From the NCBI GenBank assembly GCA_030038595.1, contig JASHSW010000175.1, forward strand, positions 1 to 9,769: a DNA stretch of 9,769 nt, read 5' to 3'. A program made the translations under genes and the position numbers. Below, one piece after another: positions 1 through 6,882 of the stretch (position 1 is its first letter; every line of letters starts with the position of its first letter). Source of the stretch: Methylovirgula sp. GTDB taxonomy: Bacteria; Pseudomonadota; Alphaproteobacteria; Rhizobiales; Beijerinckiaceae. The notes under the pieces are model-generated. The model saw nothing but the letters and a program-made list of their open reading frames with translations. It was not told the DNA's origin and searched no databases.

Positions 1-362
1 GGCACCAGGCCTTCGAGACCGCGCAGCAAATCCTCTTCGGTCATGCGGTCGAACTGCACGTCGCCAAACGCTTCGGATTGCGCCTTGTCGATCGGCGCGA
101 TCGCCGGCACTGCTTCGGCTTCCGGCTCATCGACCTCAACATGTTTCTGCAAAGAGTGAATGAAGTCTTCCTTCAGATCTTCCGGCGCAAGCGTTACCTC
201 GGCTATTTCCCGCAAGGCGACGACGGCATTCTTATCCTTGTCGCGATCGATCGTGATCGGCGCACCCGCCGCAATCATCCTCGCCCGGTGGCTCGCGATC
301 AGCACGAGTTCGAAACGATTCTCGACCTTATCGATGCAATCTTCCACCGTGACGCGGGCCAT
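1..362 (-). CDS. rpoZ: RNA polymerase omega subunit, partial (C-terminus beyond window edge)
   Basis: This gene encodes the small omega subunit, which binds the beta-prime subunit of RNA polymerase, aids its folding and assembly, and in many proteobacteria forms part of a ppGpp site. Read from the ATG at 362 on the minus strand, the protein begins [20 protein letters not shown], followed by an IASHRARMI helix segment, which is the conserved N-terminal omega signature. An acidic, Glu/Pro/Ala-rich tail follows, as is usual in alphaproteobacteria. About 120 residues are visible with no stop; the family is about 130 residues in this group, so only roughly the last 10 are missing. The start is fixed by a strong AAGGAG 9 nt upstream. 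In related genomes relA/spoT often follows rpoZ; that would lie outside this window. Identification is by recognition of the conserved N-terminus. Confidence 0.95.
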   Translation of the reverse strand, partial: MARVTVEDCIDKVENRFELVLIASHRARMIAAGAPITIDRDKDKNAVVALREIAEVTLAPEDLKEDFIHSLQKHVEVDEPEAEAVPAIAPIDKAQSEAFGDVQFDRMTEEDLLRGLEGLV

Positions 363-371
363 TCTTCAAAA

Positions 372-377
372 CTCCTT
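372..377 (-). promoter_or_regulatory. Ribosome binding site of rpoZ
   Basis: On the minus strand this reads AAGGAG, ending 9 nt before the ATG at 362. It is the best Shine-Dalgarno match in the window and confirms the rpoZ start. Confidence 0.8.
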
Positions 378-670
378 GATTTGCCTAATCCGCCAATTTG
401 GGCTTCTACAGAACCGATGCGTTTCTATCAAGCCGACATTCGCCGCGCTTGCCCTTTGGCGTGCGGACCGAACCGTCAAGCCCAGCGACCGATCTTCAAT
501 ATTGATTTGGATTCAAAGGGATCACTCTTGACGCGACCAACTTGAAGTACCATTTTCTGGCCTTCATGTATCAAAATTCCGCCCCTCGCACGCCGCACGC
601 CGCATGCATTTCACGATCCGATTGCGGGTACCGAAACGCCGCTTAGACCAACAACCTCAGAGAAACGTTT
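378..670. other. Divergent intergenic region between rpoZ and the NYN gene
   Basis: This is a gene-free stretch of about 290 bp between two genes transcribed away from each other, so it should carry both promoters. The part around 490-580 is visibly more AT-rich than its surroundings. Possible -35-like boxes are TTGACG on the plus strand (528-533) and TTGACG on the minus strand (479-474), but neither has a convincing -10 at the right spacing, so I do not call a promoter. At 588-608 there are three adjacent 7-mers (GCACGCC, GCACGCC, GCATGCA). No RNA gene or conserved ORF is evident; open frames here have no recognisable similarity. Confidence 0.6.
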
Positions 671-1285
671 ATGGCTGATCAGGAGCGAATTGCGCTGTTT
701 ATCGATGGCGCGAATCTCTATGCAACCGCAAAATCCCTGGGCTTCGATATTGATTACAAGCGTTTGCTGAAAGAGTTTCAAAGCAGGGGCAAGCTTATCC
801 GCGCCTTCTATTATACGGCATTGGTAGAGGACCAGGAGTACTCCTCGATTCGCCCGCTGATCGATTGGCTCGATTACAACGGCTATTCGGTAGTCACCAA
901 GCCGACCAAGGAATTCGTCGATTCCCTCGGCCGCCGCAAGGTGAAGGGAAACATGGATATCGAACTCGCCGTCGACGCCATGGAAATGGCCGAACATCTT
1001 GATCATATTGTGCTGTTTTCCGGCGACGGCGACTTCCGCTCGCTGGTCGAAGCCGTGCAACGCAAGGGCGTGCGCGTCTCCGTAGTTTCGACCAATACGA
1101 CGCAGCCCTCGATGGTGGCGGACGAGCTGCGCCGGCAGGCCGACGAATTCATCGACCTCGCCAATCTCTCGGCGAAGATCGGACGTGATCCGAACGAGCG
1201 CGCCGAACGGGCGCAAAAATATCAGGATCGGCGGCCGGCCTCTGCGGTCTCGGCCGACTATGATCAGGAAATGCTGGACGATTGA
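671..1285 (+). CDS. NYN domain (LabA/DUF88-like, PIN-fold) protein
   Basis: This is a 204-residue protein of the NYN/LabA family, which has a PIN-like nuclease fold and is usually thought to act on RNA; the substrate of this branch is not established. Visible signatures are FIDGANLY (Asp12), the central NMDIELAVDAM (Asp96, Asp102) and the FSGDGDF motif (Asp119, Asp121), which together give the acidic metal-binding pocket of the fold. The domain covers about residues 5-165, followed by a charged, low-complexity tail. The ATG at 671 has only a weak AGAGAA upstream. The TGA stop (1283-1285) overlaps the TTG start of the next gene, so the two are probably translated together. Similar genes sit between rpoZ and a uracil-DNA glycosylase in other Hyphomicrobiales, as I recall. 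Fold assignment is firm; biochemical role is inference. Confidence 0.9.
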   Translation: MADQERIALFIDGANLYATAKSLGFDIDYKRLLKEFQSRGKLIRAFYYTALVEDQEYSSIRPLIDWLDYNGYSVVTKPTKEFVDSLGRRKVKGNMDIELAVDAMEMAEHLDHIVLFSGDGDFRSLVEAVQRKGVRVSVVSTNTTQPSMVADELRRQADEFIDLANLSAKIGRDPNERAERAQKYQDRRPASAVSADYDQEMLDD

Positions 1286-1968
1286 GCGTGCGCGGCGATG
1301 TCTCGGCCGCAGCCGCTTCTTGCACAGAACCCGATCACGACTGTCCGCGCTGTCCGCGGCTCGCCGCCTTTCGCAATGCCAATCGCAATGAACATCCGGA
1401 GTGGTTCAATGCGCCGGTGCCGACCTTTGGCGACAGCGATGCGTGGCTGTTGATCGTCGGCCTCGCGCCCGGGTTGCGCGGCGCAAACCGCACTGGCCGT
1501 CCCTTTACCGGTGATTTCGCCGGAATTCTCCTCTATGAGACGCTGCTCGCCTGCAGGCTCGCCTCGGGGACTTATGCCGGGCGCGCCGATGACGGGCTGC
1601 GGCTCGTCGGCTGCGCGATCACCAACGCGGTGCGCTGCGTGCCGCCGCAGAACAAGCCGGCGCCGTCGGAAATCGCCAATTGCCGGACCTTCCTCAAGGC
1701 GACGATTGCCGCGATGCCGGACCTCAAGGCGATCGTTGCGCTGGGCCACGTGGCGCACGACTCGCTGGTCCGCGCCTTCGGCCTCAAGCTCGCCGCCCTG
1801 CCTTTTGCGCATGGGAGCGAACATCGGCTTACCGTCCCGCGCAGCCTGACGCTCTTCGACAGCTATCACTGCTCGCGCTACAACACCAACACTGCCGTCC
1901 TTACGCCGCCGATGTTCAGAGACGTATTCGAACGCGCCTGCAGGCTCAAGGCGGCGCCGATTCCATGA
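1282..1968 (+). CDS. Uracil-DNA glycosylase, family 5 (UDGb-type, 4Fe-4S)
   Basis: This enzyme removes uracil and some other damaged bases from DNA as the first step of base excision repair. The 228-residue product has the family-5 motif GLAPGLRGANRTGRPFTGD (about residues 60-78), with Ala in place of the Asp/Asn used by other UDG families. The second active-site motif is SYHCSRYN (194-201), with Cys where many relatives have Pro. Cysteines suited to an Fe-S cluster are CPRC (21-24), Cys119 in RCVPP, and Cys134. The start called is TTG at 1282, which overlaps the upstream stop as TTGA; a GTG at 1288 is an alternative costing two residues. Translational coupling to the NYN gene is likely, since no separate promoter space exists. 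Function is confident from the motifs; the exact start is less so. Confidence 0.93.
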   Translation: MSVRGDVSAAAASCTEPDHDCPRCPRLAAFRNANRNEHPEWFNAPVPTFGDSDAWLLIVGLAPGLRGANRTGRPFTGDFAGILLYETLLACRLASGTYAGRADDGLRLVGCAITNAVRCVPPQNKPAPSEIANCRTFLKATIAAMPDLKAIVALGHVAHDSLVRAFGLKLAALPFAHGSEHRLTVPRSLTLFDSYHCSRYNTNTAVLTPPMFRDVFERACRLKAAPIP

Positions 1969-2029
1969 AAAGTGCCACGCTCGAGATCGAAACATGCAAG
2001 CTTCGGCCCGGAATATTCGCCGACCGCGA

Positions 2030-2422
2030 TTAGGGCGCGTAGCTCATGAATTCCAACAGCGAGCCGTCCGGATCGCGAAAATAGACGCTGGTCGCGGCCC
2101 CCTTCGCACCTTGGGTCGCGATGGGACCCAGCGCAACCGGCACGCCCTGCGCCGCAAGATGGGCGAGCGCGGTGGCGATCGGTCCGGGCCATTCGAAGCA
2201 GAGATCGCTGTTACCCGGCTCGACGGGCAATTGCGCCACGATTCTCGGCGCCACGCCCGGGCCGTGGCAATTCAAGAGAAACGCGCCGAGCTTATAGGCA
2301 AAGCCTTTTTGACGGGGAATAATCTCGGCGCCCAGCACCGTCGCGTAGAATCGGTTGGAACGCTCCCAGTCGGAAACGTGAATCACGCAATGGTCGATTT
2401 TCAATGGCTGCATGTCCGGCAC
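2030..2422 (-). CDS. VOC-fold (glyoxalase/bleomycin-resistance superfamily) protein
   Basis: This is a 130-residue protein of the vicinal oxygen chelate superfamily, which includes small metalloenzymes and resistance proteins built from paired beta-alpha-beta-beta-beta units. It shows the N-terminal DHCVIHVSD strand (His11, usual first metal ligand), NRFYATVLGAEI, a middle strand DLCFEW with Asp73 where many members have His, and the C-terminal FRDPDGSLLEF (Glu124, usual last ligand). It resembles the branch loosely annotated as 'virulence protein' VOC; the substrate cannot be told from sequence. The called start is GTG at 2422, with an ATG three codons in (2413) as an equally possible start; neither has a strong ribosome binding site. 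It lies 160 bp downstream of smpB, separated by REP-like repeats, and converges on the uracil-DNA glycosylase gene with a 61-bp gap. Confidence 0.88.
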   Translation of the reverse strand: MPDMQPLKIDHCVIHVSDWERSNRFYATVLGAEIIPRQKGFAYKLGAFLLNCHGPGVAPRIVAQLPVEPGNSDLCFEWPGPIATALAHLAAQGVPVALGPIATQGAKGAATSVYFRDPDGSLLEFMSYAP

Positions 2423-2454
2423 ACCGGTCTCAGAAAAAGTCTTGTCTCCCCCGC

Positions 2455-2546
2455 CGTCTTTCGAGACGCCCGCCGCGCGTGCTCCTCAGGACGAAGACGA
2501 CCGGCGAGCAAGTCATCCTCGTGCTGAGGAGCCGCCGCAGGCGGCG
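2455..2546. repeat. REP-like inverted palindrome pair between smpB and the VOC gene
   Basis: The spacer contains two head-to-head palindromic units. Unit A begins with a perfect hairpin CGTCT-TTCG-AGACG (2455-2468) and ends in GCTCCTCAGGACGA (2481-2494). Unit B contains TCGTGCTGAGGAGC (2519-2532), the reverse complement of the end of unit A with one mismatch, followed by a GCCGCC-GCA-GGCGGC hairpin (2531-2545). The CTCCTCAGGA and CGAGACGCCCGC strings are typical of a repeat family scattered between genes in many Hyphomicrobiales genomes, by my recollection. Such elements can fold in RNA, stabilise or end upstream transcripts, and mark non-coding sequence. The overlapping open frame on the minus strand is simply the translated repeat. 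Confidence 0.6.
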
Positions 2547-2582
2547 CCTTAACGCATAACCGCCGCAAACTGCTTCGGCGGG

Positions 2583-3047
2583 CTAGCCCTTGTCGCGCAG
2601 CAACCGGCCTTTCTCGCGGTTCCAATCGCGTTGTTTCTCGGACTGGCGCTTGTCATGCAATTTCTTGCCGCGCCCCAATGCGAGTTCGATCTTGGCGCGA
2701 CCGCGCTCGTTAAAATAGATCTTGAGGGGCACGATGGTCATGCCTTCGCGTTCCAAACCTTTCGCAAGACGGCTGATTTCACGCGATTTCAGAAGCAGTT
2801 TCCGCGATCTCTTCGGCTGATGGTTGAAGCGGTTTGCCTGTAGGTATTCGGGAATGTTGGCGTTGACGAAATAGATTTCGCCGGCCTTGTCGATATTGGC
2901 GTAGCTCTCGCCGATCGAAGCCTTGCCGGTACGCAGCGATTTGACCTCAGTGCCGGTCAGAACGAGCCCCGCCTCGAAGGTTTCGCCGATCTCATAATCG
3001 AATCGGGCGCGGCGGTTATCGGCGACGATTTTAAAATTTCCAGTCAA
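2583..3047 (-). CDS. smpB: SsrA-binding protein SmpB
   Basis: SmpB binds tmRNA (SsrA) and delivers it to stalled ribosomes during trans-translation. The 154-residue product matches the family along its whole length: [13 protein letters not shown] near the N-terminus, [12 protein letters not shown] (the OB-fold RNA-binding segment), NANIPEY, the RSRKLLL basic segment, and the basic C-terminal tail starting at KKLHDKR, which reaches the decoding centre. The start is an unusual TTG at 3047: it has GGAGG 8 nt upstream, the dapA stop lies in frame just before it, and no ATG or GTG exists between. The gene follows dapA by 15 bp and probably shares its transcript. A weak hairpin (2561-2580) and the REP-like pair lie after the TAG stop. 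Confidence 0.97.
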   Translation of the reverse strand: MTGNFKIVADNRRARFDYEIGETFEAGLVLTGTEVKSLRTGKASIGESYANIDKAGEIYFVNANIPEYLQANRFNHQPKRSRKLLLKSREISRLAKGLEREGMTIVPLKIYFNERGRAKIELALGRGKKLHDKRQSEKQRDWNREKGRLLRDKG

Positions 3048-3055
3048 TCGGACGA

Positions 3056-3060
3056 CCTCC
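3056..3060 (-). promoter_or_regulatory. Ribosome binding site deciding the TTG start of smpB
   Basis: On the minus strand this reads GGAGG, 8 nt before the TTG at 3047 and just before the dapA stop codon is left behind. It is the reason for accepting TTG as the initiator. Confidence 0.75.
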
Positions 3061-3062
3061 GC

Positions 3063-3956
3063 TCACTGCGGCAGCAGGCCGGCGTGCCGCATGGCGGCTT
3101 TGATCGCCGCCTGTGCGGCGCTCGAAGCGGACAGCATCGGAAGGCGCAGCTCATCGGCGATCTTGCCGAGGACCGAAAGCGCGTATTTCGCCCCCGCCGG
3201 ATTGGGATCGGCAAACAGCGCCGCGTGTAGCGGCGTCAGCCGGTCTTGAATCTGCAAAGCGGCGGCGAAATCTCCCCTGCTGCAGGCTTCCTGCATGTCG
3301 GCGCAGATCCGCGGCGCGACATTCGCGGTGACCGAAATGCAGCCGTGGCCGCCATGCGCCAGTACGGCGAGCGCGGTCATGTCCTCGCCGGAGAGCTGGA
3401 TGAAATCCGGCCCGAGCGCCTGGCGCTGCAAAGCGATACGCGCGAGATTCCCCGTCGCGTCCTTTACCCCGGCGATATTCTTCAAGGTGAAGAGCCGTTG
3501 CATCGTCTCAATCGACAGATCGACGACCGAGCGCGGCGGAATGTTGTAAACGATGATCGGAATGCCAATCGCGTCGTTGACCGCCTTGAAATGCCGATAC
3601 ATGCCCTCCTGCGAGGGCTTATTGTAATAAGGGGTGACGACGAGAACGCCGGCGGCCCCGGATTGTTCGGCAAATTGGGCGAGTTCGATCGCTTCCGTCG
3701 TGCTGTTGGAGCCGGCCCCGGCGATGACCGGCACCCTGCCCCGCGCCTCGGCGATGCAAACTTCGATGACCCGGCGGTGCTCGGCATGCGAAAGCGTCGG
3801 GCTTTCGCCCGTCGTGCCGACCGGCACCAGCCCGTGCGTGCCGTTGGTGATCTGCCAATCGACCAGGGCGCGATAGGCGGATTCGTCGAATTTGCCCGCT
3901 TTGAACGGCGTCACCAGGGCGGTGATCGATCCTCTAAAGCTGGCCTTTCTGCCCAT
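3063..3956 (-). CDS. dapA: 4-hydroxy-tetrahydrodipicolinate synthase
   Basis: DapA condenses pyruvate with aspartate semialdehyde, the first committed step to diaminopimelate (for peptidoglycan) and lysine. The 297-residue TIM-barrel protein has [13 protein letters not shown] at the N-terminus, GTTGESPT (Thr48/Thr49), [12 protein letters not shown] (Tyr111), YNIPPRS (Tyr137, Arg142) and GVKDATG with the Schiff-base Lys165; these correspond to E. coli Thr44/45, Tyr107, Tyr133, Arg138 and Lys161 with a constant offset of 4. The frame is open up to 3989, but the ATG at 3956 is preferred: it has GGAAGGA 8 nt upstream and gives the usual family start. smpB follows 15 bp downstream. All catalytic residues are present, so the enzyme should be active. 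Confidence 0.97.
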   Translation of the reverse strand: MGRKASFRGSITALVTPFKAGKFDESAYRALVDWQITNGTHGLVPVGTTGESPTLSHAEHRRVIEVCIAEARGRVPVIAGAGSNSTTEAIELAQFAEQSGAAGVLVVTPYYNKPSQEGMYRHFKAVNDAIGIPIIVYNIPPRSVVDLSIETMQRLFTLKNIAGVKDATGNLARIALQRQALGPDFIQLSGEDMTALAVLAHGGHGCISVTANVAPRICADMQEACSRGDFAAALQIQDRLTPLHAALFADPNPAGAKYALSVLGKIADELRLPMLSASSAAQAAIKAAMRHAGLLPQ

Positions 3957-3964
3957 ACCCGCAT

Positions 3965-3971
3965 TCCTTCC
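3965..3971 (-). promoter_or_regulatory. Ribosome binding site deciding the dapA start
   Basis: On the minus strand this reads GGAAGGA, 8 nt before the ATG at 3956. It favours this start over one further upstream at 3989. Confidence 0.7.
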
Positions 3972-3991
3972 GGCGATTGCCCAATGCACGC

Positions 3992-4020
3992 CTTAGTTTT
4001 GCACCTGTGTTTTCCGACAA
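3992..4020 (-). promoter_or_regulatory. Possible dapA-smpB promoter
   Basis: On the minus strand, TTGTCG (4020-4015) and ACTAAG (3997-3992) are separated by 17 bp. They match the sigma-70 consensus at 4/6 and 3/6 positions. Transcription would start near 3985, leaving a leader of about 30 nt before the dapA ATG. The match is weak and rests mostly on spacing and position. Confidence 0.3.
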
Positions 4021-4268
4021 TTGCCGGGTCGAGTCCATGTCTGGCATTGCCGCCGCCGAAGCGACGCAAGCCAAAGCGCAGCCGTGTTTCGCAAATTATT
4101 GAAGTAGCTTGCGGATCCGGCCCGCTGTCGCGATTGCCGGAGGGATGCCGCGGTGGACGTTTCCGAAACCAAGGGCGGCCACGACGCACGAATTTAAGTG
4201 TCGAAGACGCCGATCCACTGAGCTGATGCAGTAGCGCGGCAGCGTTTGAGAGTGCACAGGATCTTTTG
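4021..4268. other. Rest of the divergent spacer between dapA and the lytic transglycosylase gene
   Basis: With the dapA promoter candidate, this makes a gene-free stretch of about 310 bp. It should hold the plus-strand promoter of the lytic transglycosylase gene, but I see no convincing -35/-10 pair. A small inverted repeat CGCAA ... TTGCG flanks an AT-rich patch near 4090-4112. The only ribosome-binding-like sequence is CAGGA at 4257-4261, 7 nt before the ATG at 4269. Open frames here are extensions of antisense frames and have no recognisable content. Confidence 0.5.
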
Positions 4269-6422
4269 ATGGCAGCACGACGCCTTGCGCTTCGATCTGT
4301 CGCCCTTCTCGGCGGTCTCGGACTTTGCCTGGCGTTTGCCGCCGGCCTGCACCTGGCGCGTCCGAGCTATGACCGCGCGGCGACGACCCAGCTCGCCGCT
4401 TGGATCAGCGACACGCTCTACAACGCCGCTACGCAGGTCGAAGGCCTTTTCGAAGCCGAGCGCGCCCGTTTGGCCAACCAAAGCTTCGGGTCTTCCGGAC
4501 CGCCCCTCGACCGCGCCGCAGCGCTCGGCCTCGATCTCTCCGGTTTGCGGGAGGCGCTGCCCTTCTACAAAGCGGGCGATTTGACGGATGGCGACGCGCA
4601 AGCCGCGGCTGCCACGGATCCCATTGTGCGCACCACCCTCGAATGGGTGGCGTTGCGCGACGCGCATGAAGTCGGCACGCAACGTCTTCAGGCTTTCCTC
4701 GCCGCCCATCCCACTTGGCCGGGGCGCGATTTCATCGCCCGCCGCATCGAGGAGAATCTCTATGCAAACCATGCCGACCCGAAACTGATCGAGGCGTTCT
4801 TCGCGCAATCGCCGCCGCAGACGTTGCCGGGCAAACTGGCGCTTGCCCGCCTCTACGCGAGCGAAGGCAAGACCGAGCAAGTGCAAGAGCTCATCCGCAC
4901 GATTTGGCGCAATTGTGACTTGGCAGGCGGGCTCGAAAGCGGGGTGAAAACCGAGTTCGGCGCCTATCTGACCAAGGCCGACCATAAGGCGCGCGCCGAC
5001 CGCATGCTTTACGAGGAGGAGAACGAAGCCGGGCTGCGCGCCGCCTTCTATGCGGGGCCGGAAGTTGCCAAGCTCGCCAAGTTGCGCGCCGACGTCAACA
5101 ACGGCGCAATGAGCGACAAGATCTTCGCCTCTGTCCCCGCCGCGATGCGCAGCGATCCCGGCTATCTCTTCGCCAAGATTCAAAAACTGCGCCGCTCCGA
5201 CAAAGACGACAAGGTGAAAGAGGCGGCGACACTGATGCTCACCGCGCCGCGCGATCCCACAGTTCTGGTCGACGGCGACGCTTGGTGGGCAGAGCGGCGC
5301 ACGCTCGCCCGCAAACTTCTTGATCTGAACGAGCCTTTGATCGCCTATCGGCTTTGCGCGGAAGCTTCGCCGCAAAGCAACGAGGCGAAGATCGACGCCG
5401 AATTTCACGCCGGTTGGATCGCGTTGCGTTTCTTGCACGACCCGGGCCGCGCCGCCCAGCATTTCAACGTCGCCGCGCAAATCGCCCAGACGCCGATCTC
5501 CATCGCCCGCATCGCCTATTGGCAGGGCCGCGCCGCGGATGCCGCCGGGCGCCAGGACGGGGGCTCGCTCGCCCGCGCCTATTACGAACGGGCCGCAGAC
5601 CAGATCGCGACCTATTACGGCCAGCTCGCCCGCCAGCACCTCGGGCTGAAAACGATCACGCTGCGCAGCCTCGCCCCGGCCGCGACCGGCACGGCGCGCG
5701 ATGCCTCGGTGCGCAGCGTCGAGCTGCTTTATGCGCTCGGCGAAAACGATCTCGCGCTCGGCCTGGCGATCGAGGCGGCGCAGCATCTGGCCAGCGAACC
5801 GCAGGTCGCCGCGCTCGCCAAGGTCGTCGCCGCGCAGCGCGACGCGCACGCCTCGCTTGTCATCGGCAAGATCCTTGCCCAACGACAGATGCCGGTAGAT
5901 AGCCTCGCCTTCCCTACCTACGGCATTCCGCGGTTCGCGCCGCTCGAACATTCCGTGCCGGCGCCGATCATCTATGCGATCGCCCGTCAGGAAAGCGCTT
6001 TCGATCCGCATGCCGTATCTTCGGCGGGTGCGATCGGGCTTATGCAGATGATCGAATCGACGGCGAAACGGACGGCTGAACTGGCGGGCGTCGATTTCGA
6101 CGCGGAGAAGCTCACCAGTGACGCGGCGTTCAACGCCAAGCTGGGCGCCGCGCATCTCGGGGAATTGTTCGCCGAACAAGACAATTCGCCGATCCTTGCC
6201 TTCGCCGCTTATAATGCCGGCGGACGGCGCGTGAAGGAATGGATCGAGGCTTATGGCGATCCGCGCAAGCCGAACGTCGATCCGATCGACTGGGTCGAGC
6301 GCATCCCCTTCGAAGAGACCCGCAACTACGTCCAGAGGGTCATGGAAAACTGGGCCATGTATCAGGCCTGTTTCGGGCAAACCAAAACGGCCGGATTTTC
6401 GCTCCGCACCGCGCGACTATGA
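4269..6422 (+). CDS. Soluble lytic murein transglycosylase (Slt70-type, GH23)
   Basis: This periplasmic enzyme cleaves the MurNAc-GlcNAc bond in peptidoglycan non-hydrolytically, forming 1,6-anhydroMurNAc, during wall turnover and insertion of envelope machines. The 717-residue product starts with basic residues and a hydrophobic stretch (about 5-27), a signal peptide or membrane anchor. A long alpha-helical, TPR-like region (about 40-545) follows, like the superhelical ring of Slt70. The catalytic SLT domain covers about 555-690, with RQESAFDP containing catalytic Glu575, GLMQM (590-594) and AAYNAGG (646-652). The ATG at 4269 is preceded directly by a TTG, a possible but less likely start. 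The last codons overlap the end of the convergent response-regulator gene by 6 bp. A continuous antisense open frame across the gene is a codon-bias shadow. The specific paralogue name is not assignable. Confidence 0.95.
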   Translation: MAARRLALRSVALLGGLGLCLAFAAGLHLARPSYDRAATTQLAAWISDTLYNAATQVEGLFEAERARLANQSFGSSGPPLDRAAALGLDLSGLREALPFYKAGDLTDGDAQAAAATDPIVRTTLEWVALRDAHEVGTQRLQAFLAAHPTWPGRDFIARRIEENLYANHADPKLIEAFFAQSPPQTLPGKLALARLYASEGKTEQVQELIRTIWRNCDLAGGLESGVKTEFGAYLTKADHKARADRMLYEEENEAGLRAAFYAGPEVAKLAKLRADVNNGAMSDKIFASVPAAMRSDPGYLFAKIQKLRRSDKDDKVKEAATLMLTAPRDPTVLVDGDAWWAERRTLARKLLDLNEPLIAYRLCAEASPQSNEAKIDAEFHAGWIALRFLHDPGRAAQHFNVAAQIAQTPISIARIAYWQGRAADAAGRQDGGSLARAYYERAADQIATYYGQLARQHLGLKTITLRSLAPAATGTARDASVRSVELLYALGENDLALGLAIEAAQHLASEPQVAALAKVVAAQRDAHASLVIGKILAQRQMPVDSLAFPTYGIPRFAPLEHSVPAPIIYAIARQESAFDPHAVSSAGAIGLMQMIESTAKRTAELAGVDFDAEKLTSDAAFNAKLGAAHLGELFAEQDNSPILAFAAYNAGGRRVKEWIEAYGDPRKPNVDPIDWVERIPFEETRNYVQRVMENWAMYQACFGQTKTAGFSLRTARL

Positions 6423-6794
6423 CGCTGCGTAAAGCCGCTCGTCGATCAGAGCGGCGACAGATTGTAGTAGGCTGCGCACCGTAAACGGTTTGACGAGAAA
6501 CCGCGCCCCCGGCGGCAGGACGCGGCCCGCGCGGCCTGAGGTGAGGATCACCCCGACCTCGGGCTTCAGTTCGCCAATGCGCCGCGCAAGCCCCAATCCA
6601 TCGAACTCGCCGGGCATATCGATATCGGTGATGACCGCGTCGATGCGTTTCTGAACGAGGAGCCGCAACGCTTCTTCGGCGCTGGCGGCCTCGGACGCCG
6701 CGAAGCCCGCCTCTTTTAGGACTTCGACGATTAGGTCGCGGACGAGCAGATCGTCTTCGACGACGAGGACGGCGGCGGAGCGGCGCGTTTGCAT
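6417..6794 (-). CDS. Single-domain response regulator (REC only)
   Basis: This 125-residue protein consists of one receiver domain without an output domain. It has the acidic pair Glu13-Asp14/Asp15 (VVEDD), phosphoacceptor Asp57 in VITDIDMP, Thr85/Ser86 in ILTSG, and Lys102-Pro103 in LVKPF, so every residue needed for phosphorylation is present. Such proteins work by phosphotransfer or by binding partners; the kinase is not in this window. The ATG at 6794 has no visible Shine-Dalgarno sequence, and an EcfG-type promoter candidate lies so close upstream that the mRNA could be leaderless. Its TAG stop overlaps the stop of the convergent lytic transglycosylase gene. A role in the general stress response is possible but rests only on the promoter resemblance. 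Confidence 0.93.
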   Translation of the reverse strand: MQTRRSAAVLVVEDDLLVRDLIVEVLKEAGFAASEAASAEEALRLLVQKRIDAVITDIDMPGEFDGLGLARRIGELKPEVGVILTSGRAGRVLPPGARFLVKPFTVRSLLQSVAALIDERLYAAS

Positions 6795-6801
6795 GCGAGA
6801 G

Positions 6802-6827
6802 AATCGCTAAGAATTGAGATAAGTTCC
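6802..6827 (-). promoter_or_regulatory. Candidate EcfG-type (general stress) promoter of the response regulator
   Basis: On the minus strand GGAAC (6827-6823) and CGATT (6806-6802) are separated by 16 bp. The known EcfG consensus in alphaproteobacteria is GGAAC, 16-17 bp, CGTT; the -10 part here departs from it at one position. It ends 7 nt before the ATG at 6794, so transcription would begin at or just before the start codon, which fits the lack of a ribosome binding site. Confidence 0.4.
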
Positions 6828-6882
6828 AGCCGCCGCTGGACATGGTAAAGGAAGCATTAGCGCTTCTCTTGCGGAGTAGGAT

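Noticed and set aside
78..545. Plus-strand open frames across the rpoZ start and spacer
   Set aside because: They run antisense through rpoZ and its ribosome binding site and have no recognisable content.
611..1216. A 201-codon open frame on the minus strand opposite the NYN gene
   Set aside because: It is a shadow of the NYN gene, whose catalytic motifs are intact on the plus strand.
1965..2033. A 22-codon open frame overlapping the end of the uracil-DNA glycosylase gene
   Set aside because: It has no ribosome binding site beyond chance and no motif, and it ends inside the convergent VOC stop; too little to call a gene.
2561..2580. Weak hairpin after the smpB stop as a terminator
   Set aside because: It has only five clean pairs, a bulge and no T-run, so I mention it but do not annotate it.
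2401..2625. A 74-codon minus-strand open frame over the spacer between smpB and the VOC gene
   Set aside because: It is the translated REP-like repeat and overlaps both neighbouring genes.
3246..4226. A 326-codon open frame on the plus strand antisense to dapA
   Set aside because: It is opposite a fully conserved dapA, has Arg/Gly-rich composition and no motif.
4194..6380. A 728-codon open frame on the minus strand across the lytic transglycosylase gene
   Set aside because: It mirrors the sense codons of a clear Slt70-type gene, is Arg/Gly/Ala-rich with no recognisable domain, and results from GC-rich codon bias.
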